NCBI RefSeq assembly: GCF_015209595.1
Contig: NZ_JADEYS010000012.1
Span: forward strand, 1-64,000
Direction: 5' to 3'
DNA from: Pontibacterium sinense
GTDB lineage: Bacteria > Pseudomonadota > Gammaproteobacteria > Pseudomonadales > Balneatricaceae
Length of the DNA: 64,000 bases
Shown: piece by piece, positions 37,111 through 46,029 of the stretch
Layout of the letters: each line of letters opens with the position of its first letter
Numbering within the stretch: the stretch's first letter is position 1
Position numbers and translations under genes: made by a program
Notes under the pieces: generated by a model
Told to the model about the DNA's origin: nothing
The model's input: only the letters and a program-made list of their open reading frames with translations
Database searches by the model: none

Positions 37111-37263
37111 CTCATTATCCTCATTTACTTCTTTTTATATTTGGGAACCTGATAACAGGTTCAGGATCCTTCGAATAAGTCCGGGACTTTCTCGTTGGTT
37201 CCGTAGCCGGATCGTAATGACCCGGCTTTCGGGATCTTTTTCAGTGTTTCTATGTAACGTCGA

Positions 37264-38562
37264 TCAATAGCCAAACAGCGCTGGCAGACCCAGTGACAGG
37301 TCAGACCAGAAGGAGGTCAGGAACACCACTGGCAGGTAACCGGTGATGATCAGGATCATCGCTGGACGAATCACCTTGGTGACCTGCACCTTGCCGATAC
37401 GCGCCCCCAGATACAGGATCGAGGCATACGGTGGCGTTACCCCACCCATGGCGGTGTTCACACCCATGATCGCTGCGAACTGCACCGGGCTGATGCCGAT
37501 CGCTTCCATCAGTGGGAGCAGCAGTGGGGCGATCAGAATGATGGCGGTGACGTCGTTAACAACCATGCCAACCAGGAACAGCAGCACGTTGATCAGAATC
37601 AGCAGGATCACTTTGTCTTCGGTGATGGAGAAGATCGCTTCAACCAGCTGCTGAGGCACACTTTCCAGTACAAACATCTGCGACAGAATCATGGAGAACA
37701 GAATCATCAGCATGATCGCACCCACCGAGGTGGAGGCTTCTTTGCCGGCACCGAGGAAGGTTTTCCAGTCCAGACCTTTGTAGATCAGGAAACCCACAGG
37801 GATCGCATAGATCACCGATACGGCCGCCGCTTCGGTTGGCGTCATGATGCCGCCGTAGATGCCGCCCAGAATGATCACGGGCATCAGCAGCGCAGGTGTT
37901 GCTTTAAAGCCACGACGGGAGACTTCAGCGACAAACTCTTCACCTTTAGGGCGTTCTTCCAGCTTCAGCGGGAACTTACGCGCCAACCAGATGTTCACCA
38001 CGGAGAAGTTCGCCATGATCAGCAAACCCGGACCTAAGGTAGCCAGGAAACAGGCGAGGATGGAGGTATCGGTGACCCAGCCATACACGATCATGGTCAC
38101 ACTCGGTGGAATCAGCAGACCGAGCAGAGAGGCGTTGGCGATCAGTGCCGTTGCGTATTCACGTGGATAACCTTGTTTCTCCATCTCAGGGATCAGCAAC
38201 GGACCTATCGCCGCGACACCGGTCAGACCGGAGCCGGAGATTGCACCAATCAGCGCACAGCTGATGGTTGCAACCACACCCAGACCACCGCGTAGATGAC
38301 CTACAAAGATGTTCACAAAGCGCAACAAACTGGCCGCGATCCCACTGACACTCATAATGGTGCCGGCCAGGACAAACAGCGGAATTGCCAGCAGCACCGG
38401 GTTACCCAGCTGCTGGAAGCCCCATAGCATGTTGCCTTTCATCACAACATCGCCAAGGAAATACATCACCATCAAACCGCCACCAAAGCAGTACGGCAGT
38501 GGGATGCCAAGGGTTAACAGGATGACCAGTACGGCCACCGCCATCAGCGCAACTTCAACCAT
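37264..38562 (-). CDS. dctM: TRAP transporter large permease (second system)
   Basis: A 432-residue DctM with about 12 membrane helices and the family stretches FGGGLMVMYFLGD, CALIGAISGSGLTGVAAIG and NTAMGGVTPPYASILYLGAR. I chose ATG 38562, which has GGAG eight bases upstream; the frame continues to 38583 but those starts overlap the ribosome site. It overlaps dctQ by eight bases. Substrate as for the dctP partner. Confidence 0.93.
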   Translation of the reverse strand: MVEVALMAVAVLVILLTLGIPLPYCFGGGLMVMYFLGDVVMKGNMLWGFQQLGNPVLLAIPLFVLAGTIMSVSGIAASLLRFVNIFVGHLRGGLGVVATISCALIGAISGSGLTGVAAIGPLLIPEMEKQGYPREYATALIANASLLGLLIPPSVTMIVYGWVTDTSILACFLATLGPGLLIMANFSVVNIWLARKFPLKLEERPKGEEFVAEVSRRGFKATPALLMPVIILGGIYGGIMTPTEAAAVSVIYAIPVGFLIYKGLDWKTFLGAGKEASTSVGAIMLMILFSMILSQMFVLESVPQQLVEAIFSITEDKVILLILINVLLFLVGMVVNDVTAIILIAPLLLPLMEAIGISPVQFAAIMGVNTAMGGVTPPYASILYLGARIGKVQVTKVIRPAMILIITGYLPVVFLTSFWSDLSLGLPALFGY

Positions 38563-39034
38563 GATTCGGCTCCTCATCAGCAAACAGCTCGCGAATATGG
38601 CCGACGAGGTGCATAGCGGTGTACAGCATCATCAATACCAAGCCGGTCATTAAGGCGATATCGACGTAAAAAGTAGGGATGTACAGGGTTGGGCTCTCTT
38701 TCCATACCCGCCAGGAGTACTTGGTAAAGCGCCATGCCCAGTATGTGAGCCAGCAACCCACAACCAGACTCACAACTTCACCGATGATGGCGAGGATCGT
38801 GTGCTGATGACGGGTTTTCAGGAATATTTCCAGCACGTTAGCGCGGATATGGGTGTTCTCGCGGGATGCGTTCACTGCCCCTAGCAGGTAGAGCCACATG
38901 GTTGGGTAGAGGAGACTTTCCTCCAGACCCATCACCGGGATCTCCAGCACGTAGCGGGTGATTACCTGGACAAACTGTCCGAGGGCCACCAAACAGATCA
39001 GCCCGGTCAGAAGAATACTGACGAATCGGTTCAT
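38555..39034 (-). CDS. dctQ: TRAP transporter small permease (second system)
   Basis: A 159-residue four-helix DctQ. The LEESLLYPTMWLYLLGAVNA segment resembles the family's Glu-containing second helix region. It is the first gene of the TRAP/dehydrogenase/ridA operon, divergent from the LysR gene; the 222-base gap 39035-39256 should hold both promoters and the LysR operator. Confidence 0.88.
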   Translation of the reverse strand: MNRFVSILLTGLICLVALGQFVQVITRYVLEIPVMGLEESLLYPTMWLYLLGAVNASRENTHIRANVLEIFLKTRHQHTILAIIGEVVSLVVGCWLTYWAWRFTKYSWRVWKESPTLYIPTFYVDIALMTGLVLMMLYTAMHLVGHIRELFADEEPNHG

Positions 39035-39256
39035 GGGCGTGTTTCCTCAAATCACAACGTTCTTGTAGTTATTAGTTTTGGATGTGCACTGGGTCTGTGA
39101 GCCGGAGGCAGAGACAACAGCGCAGATTCCGTTGTGAAATATTCGCAATCACACCCTATAAAATCAAAACGATAATATTGATCAGTCCATAGATTTTTTT
39201 TATGCTTTAGGGAAGTTGCCTTACAAATCAGTGGGTTTTACAGATCAGAGGATTTT

Positions 39257-40204
39257 ATGAATCTCAGCATTCGCCAGTTGCAGGCATTTCGTGAAGTGAT
39301 GCGCACCGGATCAATCTCAGAAGCGGCACGGGCGTTGAATCGAACCCAGCCGGCGGTCAGCTCTCTGATTGCCAGTCTGGAAGAGGAGTTGGGGCTGACA
39401 CTGTTTGAACGCCAGCGCGGGCGGCTGGTGCGTAAACCCGAAGCGCAGTTTTTTCTGGAGGAGACGGAAGCGGTGCTGGAACGACTGGCACATACGTCGC
39501 GTACGATGAAAGAGCTGGCCTCGTTGAAAGAGGGACGGTTGCGTATCGCCTGCATGCCCGCATCTTCTCAGTTCATGATGCCCCGGCTGGTGGCTGATTT
39601 TGTGCAGGATAAGCCGCAGGTGAAGATCTCCTTGATGATGCGTGCCTCGGCCATCATTGAAGAGTGGGTCGCCTCACAGCAATACGATCTGGGCCTGGCG
39701 GAAACACCTCCACCGAACAGTGCACTGGCGATGCAAAATTTCGAACTGAGCTGTGTCTGTGCGCTTCGTCACGATGATCCGCTGGCGGAGAAAGCACTGA
39801 TCACACCGCAGGATCTGTCGGGCAAACCGTTGGCGGTCTTACAGGAAGATCATCCGAACCTGATTGCCAGTCGCGAAGCGTTTCGTAAGGAGAAGGCTGT
39901 GTTTGAGCCGCGCTTTGAGTTACGCAACTTCCAGCCAGCGTTAAAGCTGGTGGAGGAGAAGTTGTGTTACTGCATCTGTGATCCCATCACCGCGAGCAGT
40001 TATTACGATTATCATCAGGTGGAGCCACAGTTGGTGTTTCGACCGTTTGCACCGGTGGTGCCGCTCATGGTGTCGATTCTGACCCCGGCCCATCGACCGC
40101 AATCACTGTTGGCATCGGCGTTTATCGATATTCTGGTGGAGGAAATTAACCGGATCGAGACGTTGTTTGCAGGGGATGGTTCGTCGGGATTTGAGGTGCG
40201 TTAG
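39257..40204 (+). CDS. LysR family transcriptional regulator
   Basis: A 315-residue LysR protein: winged HTH (1-60; MNLSIRQLQAFREVMRTGSI) and a LysR_substrate domain. It is transcribed away from the dctQ-to-ridA operon, the usual arrangement for a LysR activator and its target, so it is likely to respond to the substrate of that pathway. Confidence 0.93.
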   Translation: MNLSIRQLQAFREVMRTGSISEAARALNRTQPAVSSLIASLEEELGLTLFERQRGRLVRKPEAQFFLEETEAVLERLAHTSRTMKELASLKEGRLRIACMPASSQFMMPRLVADFVQDKPQVKISLMMRASAIIEEWVASQQYDLGLAETPPPNSALAMQNFELSCVCALRHDDPLAEKALITPQDLSGKPLAVLQEDHPNLIASREAFRKEKAVFEPRFELRNFQPALKLVEEKLCYCICDPITASSYYDYHQVEPQLVFRPFAPVVPLMVSILTPAHRPQSLLASAFIDILVEEINRIETLFAGDGSSGFEVR

Positions 40205-40225
40205 GAGGGATTAGAGGCAGGTAGC

Positions 40226-40272
40226 CCGGAATAGAACCGCTGTAACAGCAGTAAGTGCAGGTGCTATTCCGG
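40226..40272. repeat. REP-like hairpin after the LysR gene
   Basis: A 13-base arm (40226-40238) pairs with 40260-40272 with one mismatch and has a small inner stem (GCTG...CAGC). The sequence around it (GTAGCCCGGAATAG...) is of the type often found in gammaproteobacterial REP elements. It may also end transcription of both flanking genes. Confidence 0.55.
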
Positions 40273-40338
40273 AACTCATGCAAGCGTGACCGTTCGACAG
40301 ACAGGTGTACGATATCCTGCCGAATAGATCGGTGCTTG

Positions 40339-40545
40339 TTATGCAGCGTCCAGGTTGTCGAACCGACCCAGCAGAGCTTTGATGCGATCCGTTGAATCTG
40401 TCTGGTTAGACAGCAGATTATCGCGTTCAGACGTCAGACTGTCACGTTCGGCACGCAGTTCGCTCACTTCCATGCGCAGCAGTTCCATCTCGTCCAGCAG
40501 TTGATCAATTTTGGTACCCAGTTGTTCCAGTAGTGCGTTATCCAT
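40339..40545 (-). CDS. TIGR02449 family coiled-coil protein (ZapB/SlyX-like)
   Basis: A 68-residue, almost entirely coiled-coil protein (MDNALLEQLGTKIDQLLDE...) ending in a RIKALLGRFDNL stretch, which matches the TIGR02449 family. Relatives are short leucine-zipper-like proteins usually encoded beside zapA. Here no zapA is next to it; the divergent neighbour is the CPA2 antiporter gene, after a 370-base gap. A role in cell division or scaffolding is only a family-based guess. Confidence 0.75.
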   Translation of the reverse strand: MDNALLEQLGTKIDQLLDEMELLRMEVSELRAERDSLTSERDNLLSNQTDSTDRIKALLGRFDNLDAA

Positions 40546-40915
40546 TGAGGCTAAATCCCAGCTTGTAAAATAATAGTAACGGCGAGCGATTATAGGCGTG
40601 CGTTTAGTCGCTGAACAGCCGAATTTTCGGCATTCTCAGCGAATCACCGGAGGCGGTTGCTCAGTCGGGCGGTTCTCACCTTCATATGTCCCGTAATAGG
40701 AACCATCTGACCGTGATAAGTTCCCTTTATTAAGCAGTGCTCAGATGCGCTGTGACCTTCGTAGGTGACTGTGATTCCAGTGCGAAGTTCAGTTGATCAC
40801 TATCTTGCCTGATACCTATCAAATTCAGCAACTTATTCGACGGCTGACCCATGTTTAAGCGCTTGAAGGTCAGCTATGATCAGAGTTGGAATAATCGGGA
40901 ACGAAAGACGTCACT
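40546..40915. other. Gene-free gap before the antiporter
   Basis: 370 bases with no supported gene. In relatives zapA and 6S RNA can lie near the TIGR02449 gene, but I see neither here. The gap must carry the divergent promoters of the coiled-coil gene and the antiporter gene. Confidence 0.5.
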
Positions 40916-42550
40916 ATGGAAAACCTTATTACTCTGATTCTGATCTGCGCAGGGTTATCACTGGTATTAAATGTACTGCTGAAAAAACTGCAGGTGGAGT
41001 CGGTGATTGGATACATTCTCACTGGTATGGCGGTGGGTTTTGCTTTTGATCTGGAGCACAGTGCGAGTTTAGAAACGGTGGCCGAGTTCGGCATCGTGTT
41101 TTTGATGTTTACCATTGGGCTGGAATTTTCACCGCAAAAGTTAAAGCTGATGAAAAAAGAGGTGTTCCTTTACGGCGCCTTACAAATGGGTATTACCGCG
41201 GCGGTCTTTTTCTTCATAGGACATTGGTTACTGGCGCTTGAACCCGCAGTGAACCTGATTGTCAGTCTGGCGTTGGCGTTGTCATCCACCGCCATTGTGT
41301 TGAACCTGCTGACGAAAAATCGCAAGGTAGGCAATCTCTATGGGCGTAATGCTGTCGGCGTATTGCTGTTTCAAGATATAGCGGTGATCCCGTTATTGCT
41401 GATGGTGTCTATTTTTGCCAGTACCCATCAGAGTGTGCCGGAACTATTGCTGAATGTGGTGATCGACGGTGCGATTGTCTTTGCATTGCTGTTTGTGGGG
41501 GCCCGTTTCGCCACGCCACACCTGATGGAACAGGTGATTGGCGCACGTTCCAACGAGATCTTTATCGGTGCATTATTGCTGTTTGTGATTGGCGCAGCGC
41601 AGCTGGCGCATACGCTTGGATTCTCCTACTCGTTGGGTGCTTTTATTGCCGGTATGGTGATTGCCGAAACGCACTATAAACATCAGGTGGAGGCCGACCT
41701 GATCCCGTTTCGTGATCTGCTGCTAGGGGTGTTTTTTATCACCGTCGGGATGCAGGTCAGTCCGCCGTTTGTGCTAGATAATCTGTTGCTGATTCTGGGC
41801 GTGATGGTGGGATTGCTGGCAGTAAAGAGCCTGATTCTCTTTGCTTTGATTCGGGTATTTCACGGTACCCGAACGTCACTGAAAACAGCGCTGCTGCTCT
41901 CTCAGTGCGGTGAATTCTCGTTTGTGGTGTTTGAAACCGCACAGGCCAATAATCTGTTTATGGATGCTGCATTTGGCCAGATATTGGTGATGGCGATTGT
42001 CTTTACCATGATGCTGACCCCGTTCCTGTTCCGTTCACTGGATCGAATCACCGACTGGATGGTGAAAAGTGGGGACGAGGAAGAACTTGTTTCCCCAGCG
42101 GCGGCTATGCATGAAGGACCGGGACACGTGGAAGCGAATCAGGTGGTGATTTGTGGGTTCGGATCACTGGGGCGTCGGGTTGGGCTGCATTTGAGTAAAG
42201 AGCAGATCGCTTATGTGGGGCTAGAGCATGAAGCCCACATGTATCGCCACGCAGAAGAGGAATACCTGCCAGTGATCTTTGGTAATGCCAGCCGGAGCCA
42301 GGTTTTACGCGGAATTCACATTGAGCAGGCACGGGCGGTCATCATCGCGATGAGCAACGAAGAGCGTATCCGTCAGGTTGCGCACGCGCTCAATCATGTG
42401 GCACCTGAGGTACCGGTGTTTGTGTGTTCCTCTAATGACAAGCTGATCGCTGAGTTGAACAGTGTAGGAGGCACGCAGTCGATTGATACCCAGGAGCAGA
42501 AAGCACTGGCATTGGTCGAAGCGTTGCAGGAAAAGGAAGCGTCCGTGTGA
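40916..42550 (+). CDS. CPA2 cation:proton antiporter with TrkA-N domain (KefB/YbaL-like)
   Basis: A 544-residue protein: about 12 membrane helices of the Na_H_Exchanger type (1-385), then a cytosolic TrkA-N (RCK) domain from about 400 with the nucleotide-binding stretch VVICGFGSLGRRVGLHL. It probably exchanges potassium or sodium for protons, gated by nucleotide or glutathione adduct. The length is shorter than KefC, and the C-terminal tail is brief. It appears to be monocistronic and is followed by a bidirectional hairpin. Confidence 0.93.
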   Translation: MENLITLILICAGLSLVLNVLLKKLQVESVIGYILTGMAVGFAFDLEHSASLETVAEFGIVFLMFTIGLEFSPQKLKLMKKEVFLYGALQMGITAAVFFFIGHWLLALEPAVNLIVSLALALSSTAIVLNLLTKNRKVGNLYGRNAVGVLLFQDIAVIPLLLMVSIFASTHQSVPELLLNVVIDGAIVFALLFVGARFATPHLMEQVIGARSNEIFIGALLLFVIGAAQLAHTLGFSYSLGAFIAGMVIAETHYKHQVEADLIPFRDLLLGVFFITVGMQVSPPFVLDNLLLILGVMVGLLAVKSLILFALIRVFHGTRTSLKTALLLSQCGEFSFVVFETAQANNLFMDAAFGQILVMAIVFTMMLTPFLFRSLDRITDWMVKSGDEEELVSPAAAMHEGPGHVEANQVVICGFGSLGRRVGLHLSKEQIAYVGLEHEAHMYRHAEEEYLPVIFGNASRSQVLRGIHIEQARAVIIAMSNEERIRQVAHALNHVAPEVPVFVCSSNDKLIAELNSVGGTQSIDTQEQKALALVEALQEKEASV

Positions 42551-42557
42551 TAGTGAA

Positions 42558-42586
42558 GTCAGGGTATCGTCTTCCGATGCCCTGAC
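42558..42586. terminator. Hairpin between convergent antiporter and LysR genes
   Basis: A 12-bp stem (42558-42569 with 42575-42586, one G-T pair) with a 5-base loop fills the 55-base gap between two converging genes, so it probably serves both. Confidence 0.7.
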
Positions 42587-42605
42587 TCCTCAGCAGGTCT
42601 ATGGG

Positions 42606-43493
42606 TTATACCTGTTGGGCAAAGTCCTCGACCAACTGATCAATCAGCAATCTGAGCGCCTGTGGCATATGGGTACGTGAACGGTAGATACCATAGATAC
42701 CCAAAGCGTGCGGTTGATAGTCGGGTAATACCTGTACCAGTTCGCCAGATGCGAGATAAGGCGCGGCTGACATCAGCGGTAGCATGGATATACCGCTGTG
42801 ACTGCGCACTGCGCTGAGTAATACCGTGGTGTCGTTGGCACTCAGGTTGCCTGTGACAGGGACTGACACCAGATCCTCTTGATAGATGAACTCCCACACA
42901 CTGGTGCCGAAGTTCGCATACACCAAACAGTTATGGTTCTTGAGCTGTTCAGCGGACAGCGGGGTTCCCCGTTGTTGCAAATATTCCGGGCTGGCGCAGA
43001 GCACCGAGGGGCACTGGCCCAGCGGACGGGCGATGATGTTCGGGTCGAGGGTATTGGTGATCCGTATCGCCAGATCAATCCGCTCTTCCACCAGATTAAT
43101 CATCTCATTGCGGATCTGCAGGTCCACGGCCACGTCAGGGTAGCGGCGCAGATAACTGTTCAGGGAGGGTAGCAGCATCAGCTGCGCGACAAACTGCGAA
43201 CAGCTGATACGCAGACGTCCACGTGGCTTTTCGCGACTGTCCCCTAAGCCGGCTTCAACTTCCTGTGAAATCTCTCGTAACCGCTGACAATGAAGCAGCG
43301 CTTTTTCCCCTTCTGCAGTGAGACTTAGGCGGCGGGTTGAGCGATGCAGCAGTCGGGTACCCGCCCATGACTCCATCTGGGCCAGATAGCGGGTCACCAT
43401 CGATCTCGACATATCCAGCGCGTCGGCGGCAGCGATCATACTGCCGCGTTCAATAATGGTAATAAACACTTCAGCGGCAGTAAGACGGTCCAT
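42606..43493 (-). CDS. LysR family transcriptional regulator
   Basis: A 295-residue LysR protein with an HTH at MDRLTAAEVFITIIERGSMI and DALDMSRSMVTRYLAQME, and a substrate domain resembling the CrgA-like group. It is divergent from the MBL-fold gene with 148 bases between starts, so it may regulate that gene. Confidence 0.92.
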   Translation of the reverse strand: MDRLTAAEVFITIIERGSMIAAADALDMSRSMVTRYLAQMESWAGTRLLHRSTRRLSLTAEGEKALLHCQRLREISQEVEAGLGDSREKPRGRLRISCSQFVAQLMLLPSLNSYLRRYPDVAVDLQIRNEMINLVEERIDLAIRITNTLDPNIIARPLGQCPSVLCASPEYLQQRGTPLSAEQLKNHNCLVYANFGTSVWEFIYQEDLVSVPVTGNLSANDTTVLLSAVRSHSGISMLPLMSAAPYLASGELVQVLPDYQPHALGIYGIYRSRTHMPQALRLLIDQLVEDFAQQV

Positions 43494-43641
43494 AAGGGCC
43501 TCAATCCTGAAATTAATATGTCCGGAATAAGCAATTATTCATTGCTTGATATACGGTTTTTGTTTCTCTGGTTGAAATTTAGCATAGACCTCAGCTGATT
43601 AATGAACGAATTAACCGATTGAGTCTGAGAGGTCGATAACA

Positions 43642-44541
43642 ATGCTAAATCTATCCACAGTTCTGAAACGCACGGCGATCACTGCGGTAGCAACCGCCGT
43701 CGCCTACACCCCGCTGAGTGCTGTTGCAGACAGTGATCTGACATTGCAGGTATATAACCCGGGTGAAAAAAGTATGTTTCCGGTGACGTCTACCCTGATT
43801 ACAGGTGACCACGAAGCGATGCTGATTGATGCACAGTTCCAGCGTAACGATGCGCAGGCGCTGGTAAAGATGATCCGTGACAGTGGTAAAAAACTGACCA
43901 CAGTGTTTATCAGTGCTGCGGATCCGGATTTTTACTTTGGTCTGGATGTCATCAAAACCCAGTTCCCGGATGTGACTGTGCTAGCGAGTGAGGAAACCAT
44001 CAAAAAGATCCAGCAGACCATTGTGCGTAAGGAAGCCTACTGGGGACCGATTCTGGGTGAAAATGCGCCGCAGATGCTGGTGATTCCAAAGCCTCTTAAG
44101 GGGGATACGCTGAGTGTTGATGGCGAGAAAATCAAAGTGGTTGGATTGGATGGCCCTGATCCGGCACATGCTTTCCTTTGGATTCCTGAAAGTAAAACGG
44201 TGCTGGGTGGTGTCGCGTTGTACGACAATATGCATGTCTGGGTGGCGGATACGCAGACACAAGAATCCCGTGATCACTGGCGTGGTACCCTGGATTCTGT
44301 GACCGCGTTGCAACCCGAACGTGTGATTCCTGGACATTATCTGGGTGATAACAAAGGTGATCTGACCGCGATCAATTACACCTATACCTACGTGAAAACC
44401 TTTGAAGAGGAATCGGCAAAAGCAGCGGACTCCGTTGAGCTGATTGAAGCGATGGAGTCACGTTACCCGGGTAAAGGTGGCACCGGCTCTTTGCAGATCA
44501 GCGCAAAAGTGCTGGAAGGCGAGATGAAATGGCCGCAGTAA
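43642..44541 (+). CDS. Exported MBL-fold protein with altered metal motif
   Basis: A 299-residue metallo-beta-lactamase fold protein with a signal peptide (about 1-29, ending AVA). The place of the HxHxDH motif reads S91-A-A-D-P-D96 followed by FYFGL, so the first two histidines and the last are lost, while the Asp is kept. Later ligands partly remain (PDPAHAF, VIPGHYLGD). Either it binds a single metal or has a different chemistry. Substitution of this kind is, to my knowledge, seen in a subgroup of periplasmic MBL proteins, so it may be ancestral rather than local. The function is unknown. It is divergent from a LysR gene. Confidence 0.82.
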   Translation: MLNLSTVLKRTAITAVATAVAYTPLSAVADSDLTLQVYNPGEKSMFPVTSTLITGDHEAMLIDAQFQRNDAQALVKMIRDSGKKLTTVFISAADPDFYFGLDVIKTQFPDVTVLASEETIKKIQQTIVRKEAYWGPILGENAPQMLVIPKPLKGDTLSVDGEKIKVVGLDGPDPAHAFLWIPESKTVLGGVALYDNMHVWVADTQTQESRDHWRGTLDSVTALQPERVIPGHYLGDNKGDLTAINYTYTYVKTFEEESAKAADSVELIEAMESRYPGKGGTGSLQISAKVLEGEMKWPQ

Positions 44542-44555
44542 TTTTCTGATCGTTC

Positions 44556-44591
44556 ATGGATAGGGGCGACGGTGAGGTCGCCCCTATCCAT
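44556..44591. terminator. Bidirectional hairpin between the MBL and ACP genes
   Basis: A perfect 15-bp stem (44556-44570 with 44577-44591) with a 6-base loop lies between convergent genes. T runs are weak, but the stem is very stable. Confidence 0.75.
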
Positions 44592-44615
44592 CGAGAATGA
44601 TGCTGGAGACGGGTT

Positions 44616-44861
44616 TCAGGCCGCAGACTTATACAGGTACGCGAGCAGGTTGTTGATGCTATTCAGCAGATGGTGGTCTGTATCAGGTATGCGTATATTC
44701 AGCCGCTTTCCGAGAGCAATTATCAGGATCATAAAGTCCATCGAATCGATATCCAGCTCGTCGCGCAGATCTTCCTCCCGGTCCAGCGTGTCCGGCTCCA
44801 ACTCCGGAGCAATATTCTGCAACTCCTCGAATACAATCGCGTCGATCTGTTCCTGTTTCAT
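44616..44861 (-). CDS. Acyl carrier protein
   Basis: An 81-residue ACP. The phosphopantetheine serine is S40 in DELDIDSMDFM, and the protein is acidic and helical as expected. ATG 44861 has GGAG six bases upstream; the long frame to 45020 runs through the E2 gene. It lies 28 bases after E2 in the ligase/2-oxoacid dehydrogenase operon rather than with fatty acid synthesis genes, so it is probably a dedicated carrier that accepts an acyl group made or activated by this cluster. Confidence 0.9.
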   Translation of the reverse strand: MKQEQIDAIVFEELQNIAPELEPDTLDREEDLRDELDIDSMDFMILIIALGKRLNIRIPDTDHHLLNSINNLLAYLYKSAA

Positions 44862-44889
44862 AGTCACTCCAGTCACTCTTGATAGACCG

Positions 44890-46029
44890 CTATAATCCGG
44901 CTGGGTTTTGCAGCAGTTTATTGACCTTTCCAAGAAACCGCCCGCCCTGATGGCCATCACTGACCCGGTGATCAGCGGCCAGAGTGAGATTGAAAAGAAG
45001 ACGTGGTCGCACCTTTCCATCCACTACCCAAGGTTGCAGCATCGGTTTGCCGAGGCCGACGATGGCGACCTGTGGTGGATAAATAATGCCGAACAGGGTT
45101 TCCACGCCTCGATCCCCCATACCGCTGACAGTGATGGTGGCATCGGTCATCTCTGAGCTGCGCAGGCCGCCTCGTCGGGCGCGTAAGGTCAGGTCTCGCA
45201 TCTGCTGCATTAAGTCAGGCAGACTTTGTTGGTCTGCATGGTGCAAAGCCGGGGTGATCAGGCCCCAGTTACGCATGGAGATTGCCATTCCCAGATGGAT
45301 CTCTGATGCCGGTTGAAAATGACCCTGTGTATAGAAGCCGTTCAGTTCTGGATTGCGGGTCAGAGCGAGTGCGACCGCCTTGTGTAACAGGGCAGTCATC
45401 AGCAGCTGCGCTTCTGGTGGTTTGTCGTGGTTGTAGTGGGTCATCCACTCCAGCGCAGGTTGCAGATCGATGGTGGTGGCCAGATAGTAGTGGGGAATCT
45501 CCCGCTTGGAACGCGACATGGCGGAGGCTATGGCCCGGCGCATCATCTGCTGTTCATCACGGCCGGTGGCCTGGGGTTTTGTGTGGTTCAGTGTTTCAGT
45601 AGCGGGGGTTTTATCGATGAACTTCTGCGATTCTAAATCGTGCGCAACAATGGCTCCCTCGGGACCGCTGCCGTTCAAGCCAGCCAGATCGATATGGTTG
45701 TGGAGCGCCAGCTGACGGGCCAGAGGTGAGGCTTTGATACGTGTGGTCTGGGGGGGGACTTGGGCTGCTGAGTCGGCTGTCGAGTCAGCCGTAATCTCTG
45801 TCTCCAGTGTGGCAATCGGATGACCGACAGGCACGCTGCTGCCGGGTTCGACCCGTAGTGTATGAATGATACCGGACTGGAACGCCTCCATATCAATCGC
45901 CCCTTTCTGGGTTTCAATCACGGCGATGATCTCGCCTTTTTTGACAGCGTCTCCTGGCTTTACAAGCCATTCCGTGAGAATGCCGCTCTCCATATCAGCG
46001 CTAAAGGAGGGCATCGTCAGCTCGATCAT
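44890..46029 (-). CDS. 2-oxoacid dehydrogenase E2 (dihydrolipoyl acyltransferase)
   Basis: A 379-residue E2: one lipoyl domain with K42 in [10 protein letters not shown], a peripheral subunit-binding domain ([19 protein letters not shown]), and a catalytic domain ending in [14 protein letters not shown] with the HxxxDG motif. It transfers the acyl group from lipoate to CoA. It overlaps E1beta by four bases. The single lipoyl domain resembles acetoin or branched-chain/pyruvate complexes of non-enteric bacteria. No E3 gene is in the window, so a housekeeping lipoamide dehydrogenase is presumably shared. Confidence 0.92.
   Translation of the reverse strand: MIELTMPSFSADMESGILTEWLVKPGDAVKKGEIIAVIETQKGAIDMEAFQSGIIHTLRVEPGSSVPVGHPIATLETEITADSTADSAAQVPPQTTRIKASPLARQLALHNHIDLAGLNGSGPEGAIVAHDLESQKFIDKTPATETLNHTKPQATGRDEQQMMRRAIASAMSRSKREIPHYYLATTIDLQPALEWMTHYNHDKPPEAQLLMTALLHKAVALALTRNPELNGFYTQGHFQPASEIHLGMAISMRNWGLITPALHHADQQSLPDLMQQMRDLTLRARRGGLRSSEMTDATITVSGMGDRGVETLFGIIYPPQVAIVGLGKPMLQPWVVDGKVRPRLLFNLTLAADHRVSDGHQGGRFLGKVNKLLQNPAGL

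Noticed and set aside
36244-37152. 302-residue plus-strand open frame
   Set aside because: It lies fully antisense to the second dctP gene, whose signal peptide and family motifs are clear; its composition is that of a shadow frame.
44616-45020. 134-residue reading of the acyl carrier protein
   Set aside because: The extension runs over the E2 gene end; ATG 44861 has a good ribosome site and gives a standard ACP length.
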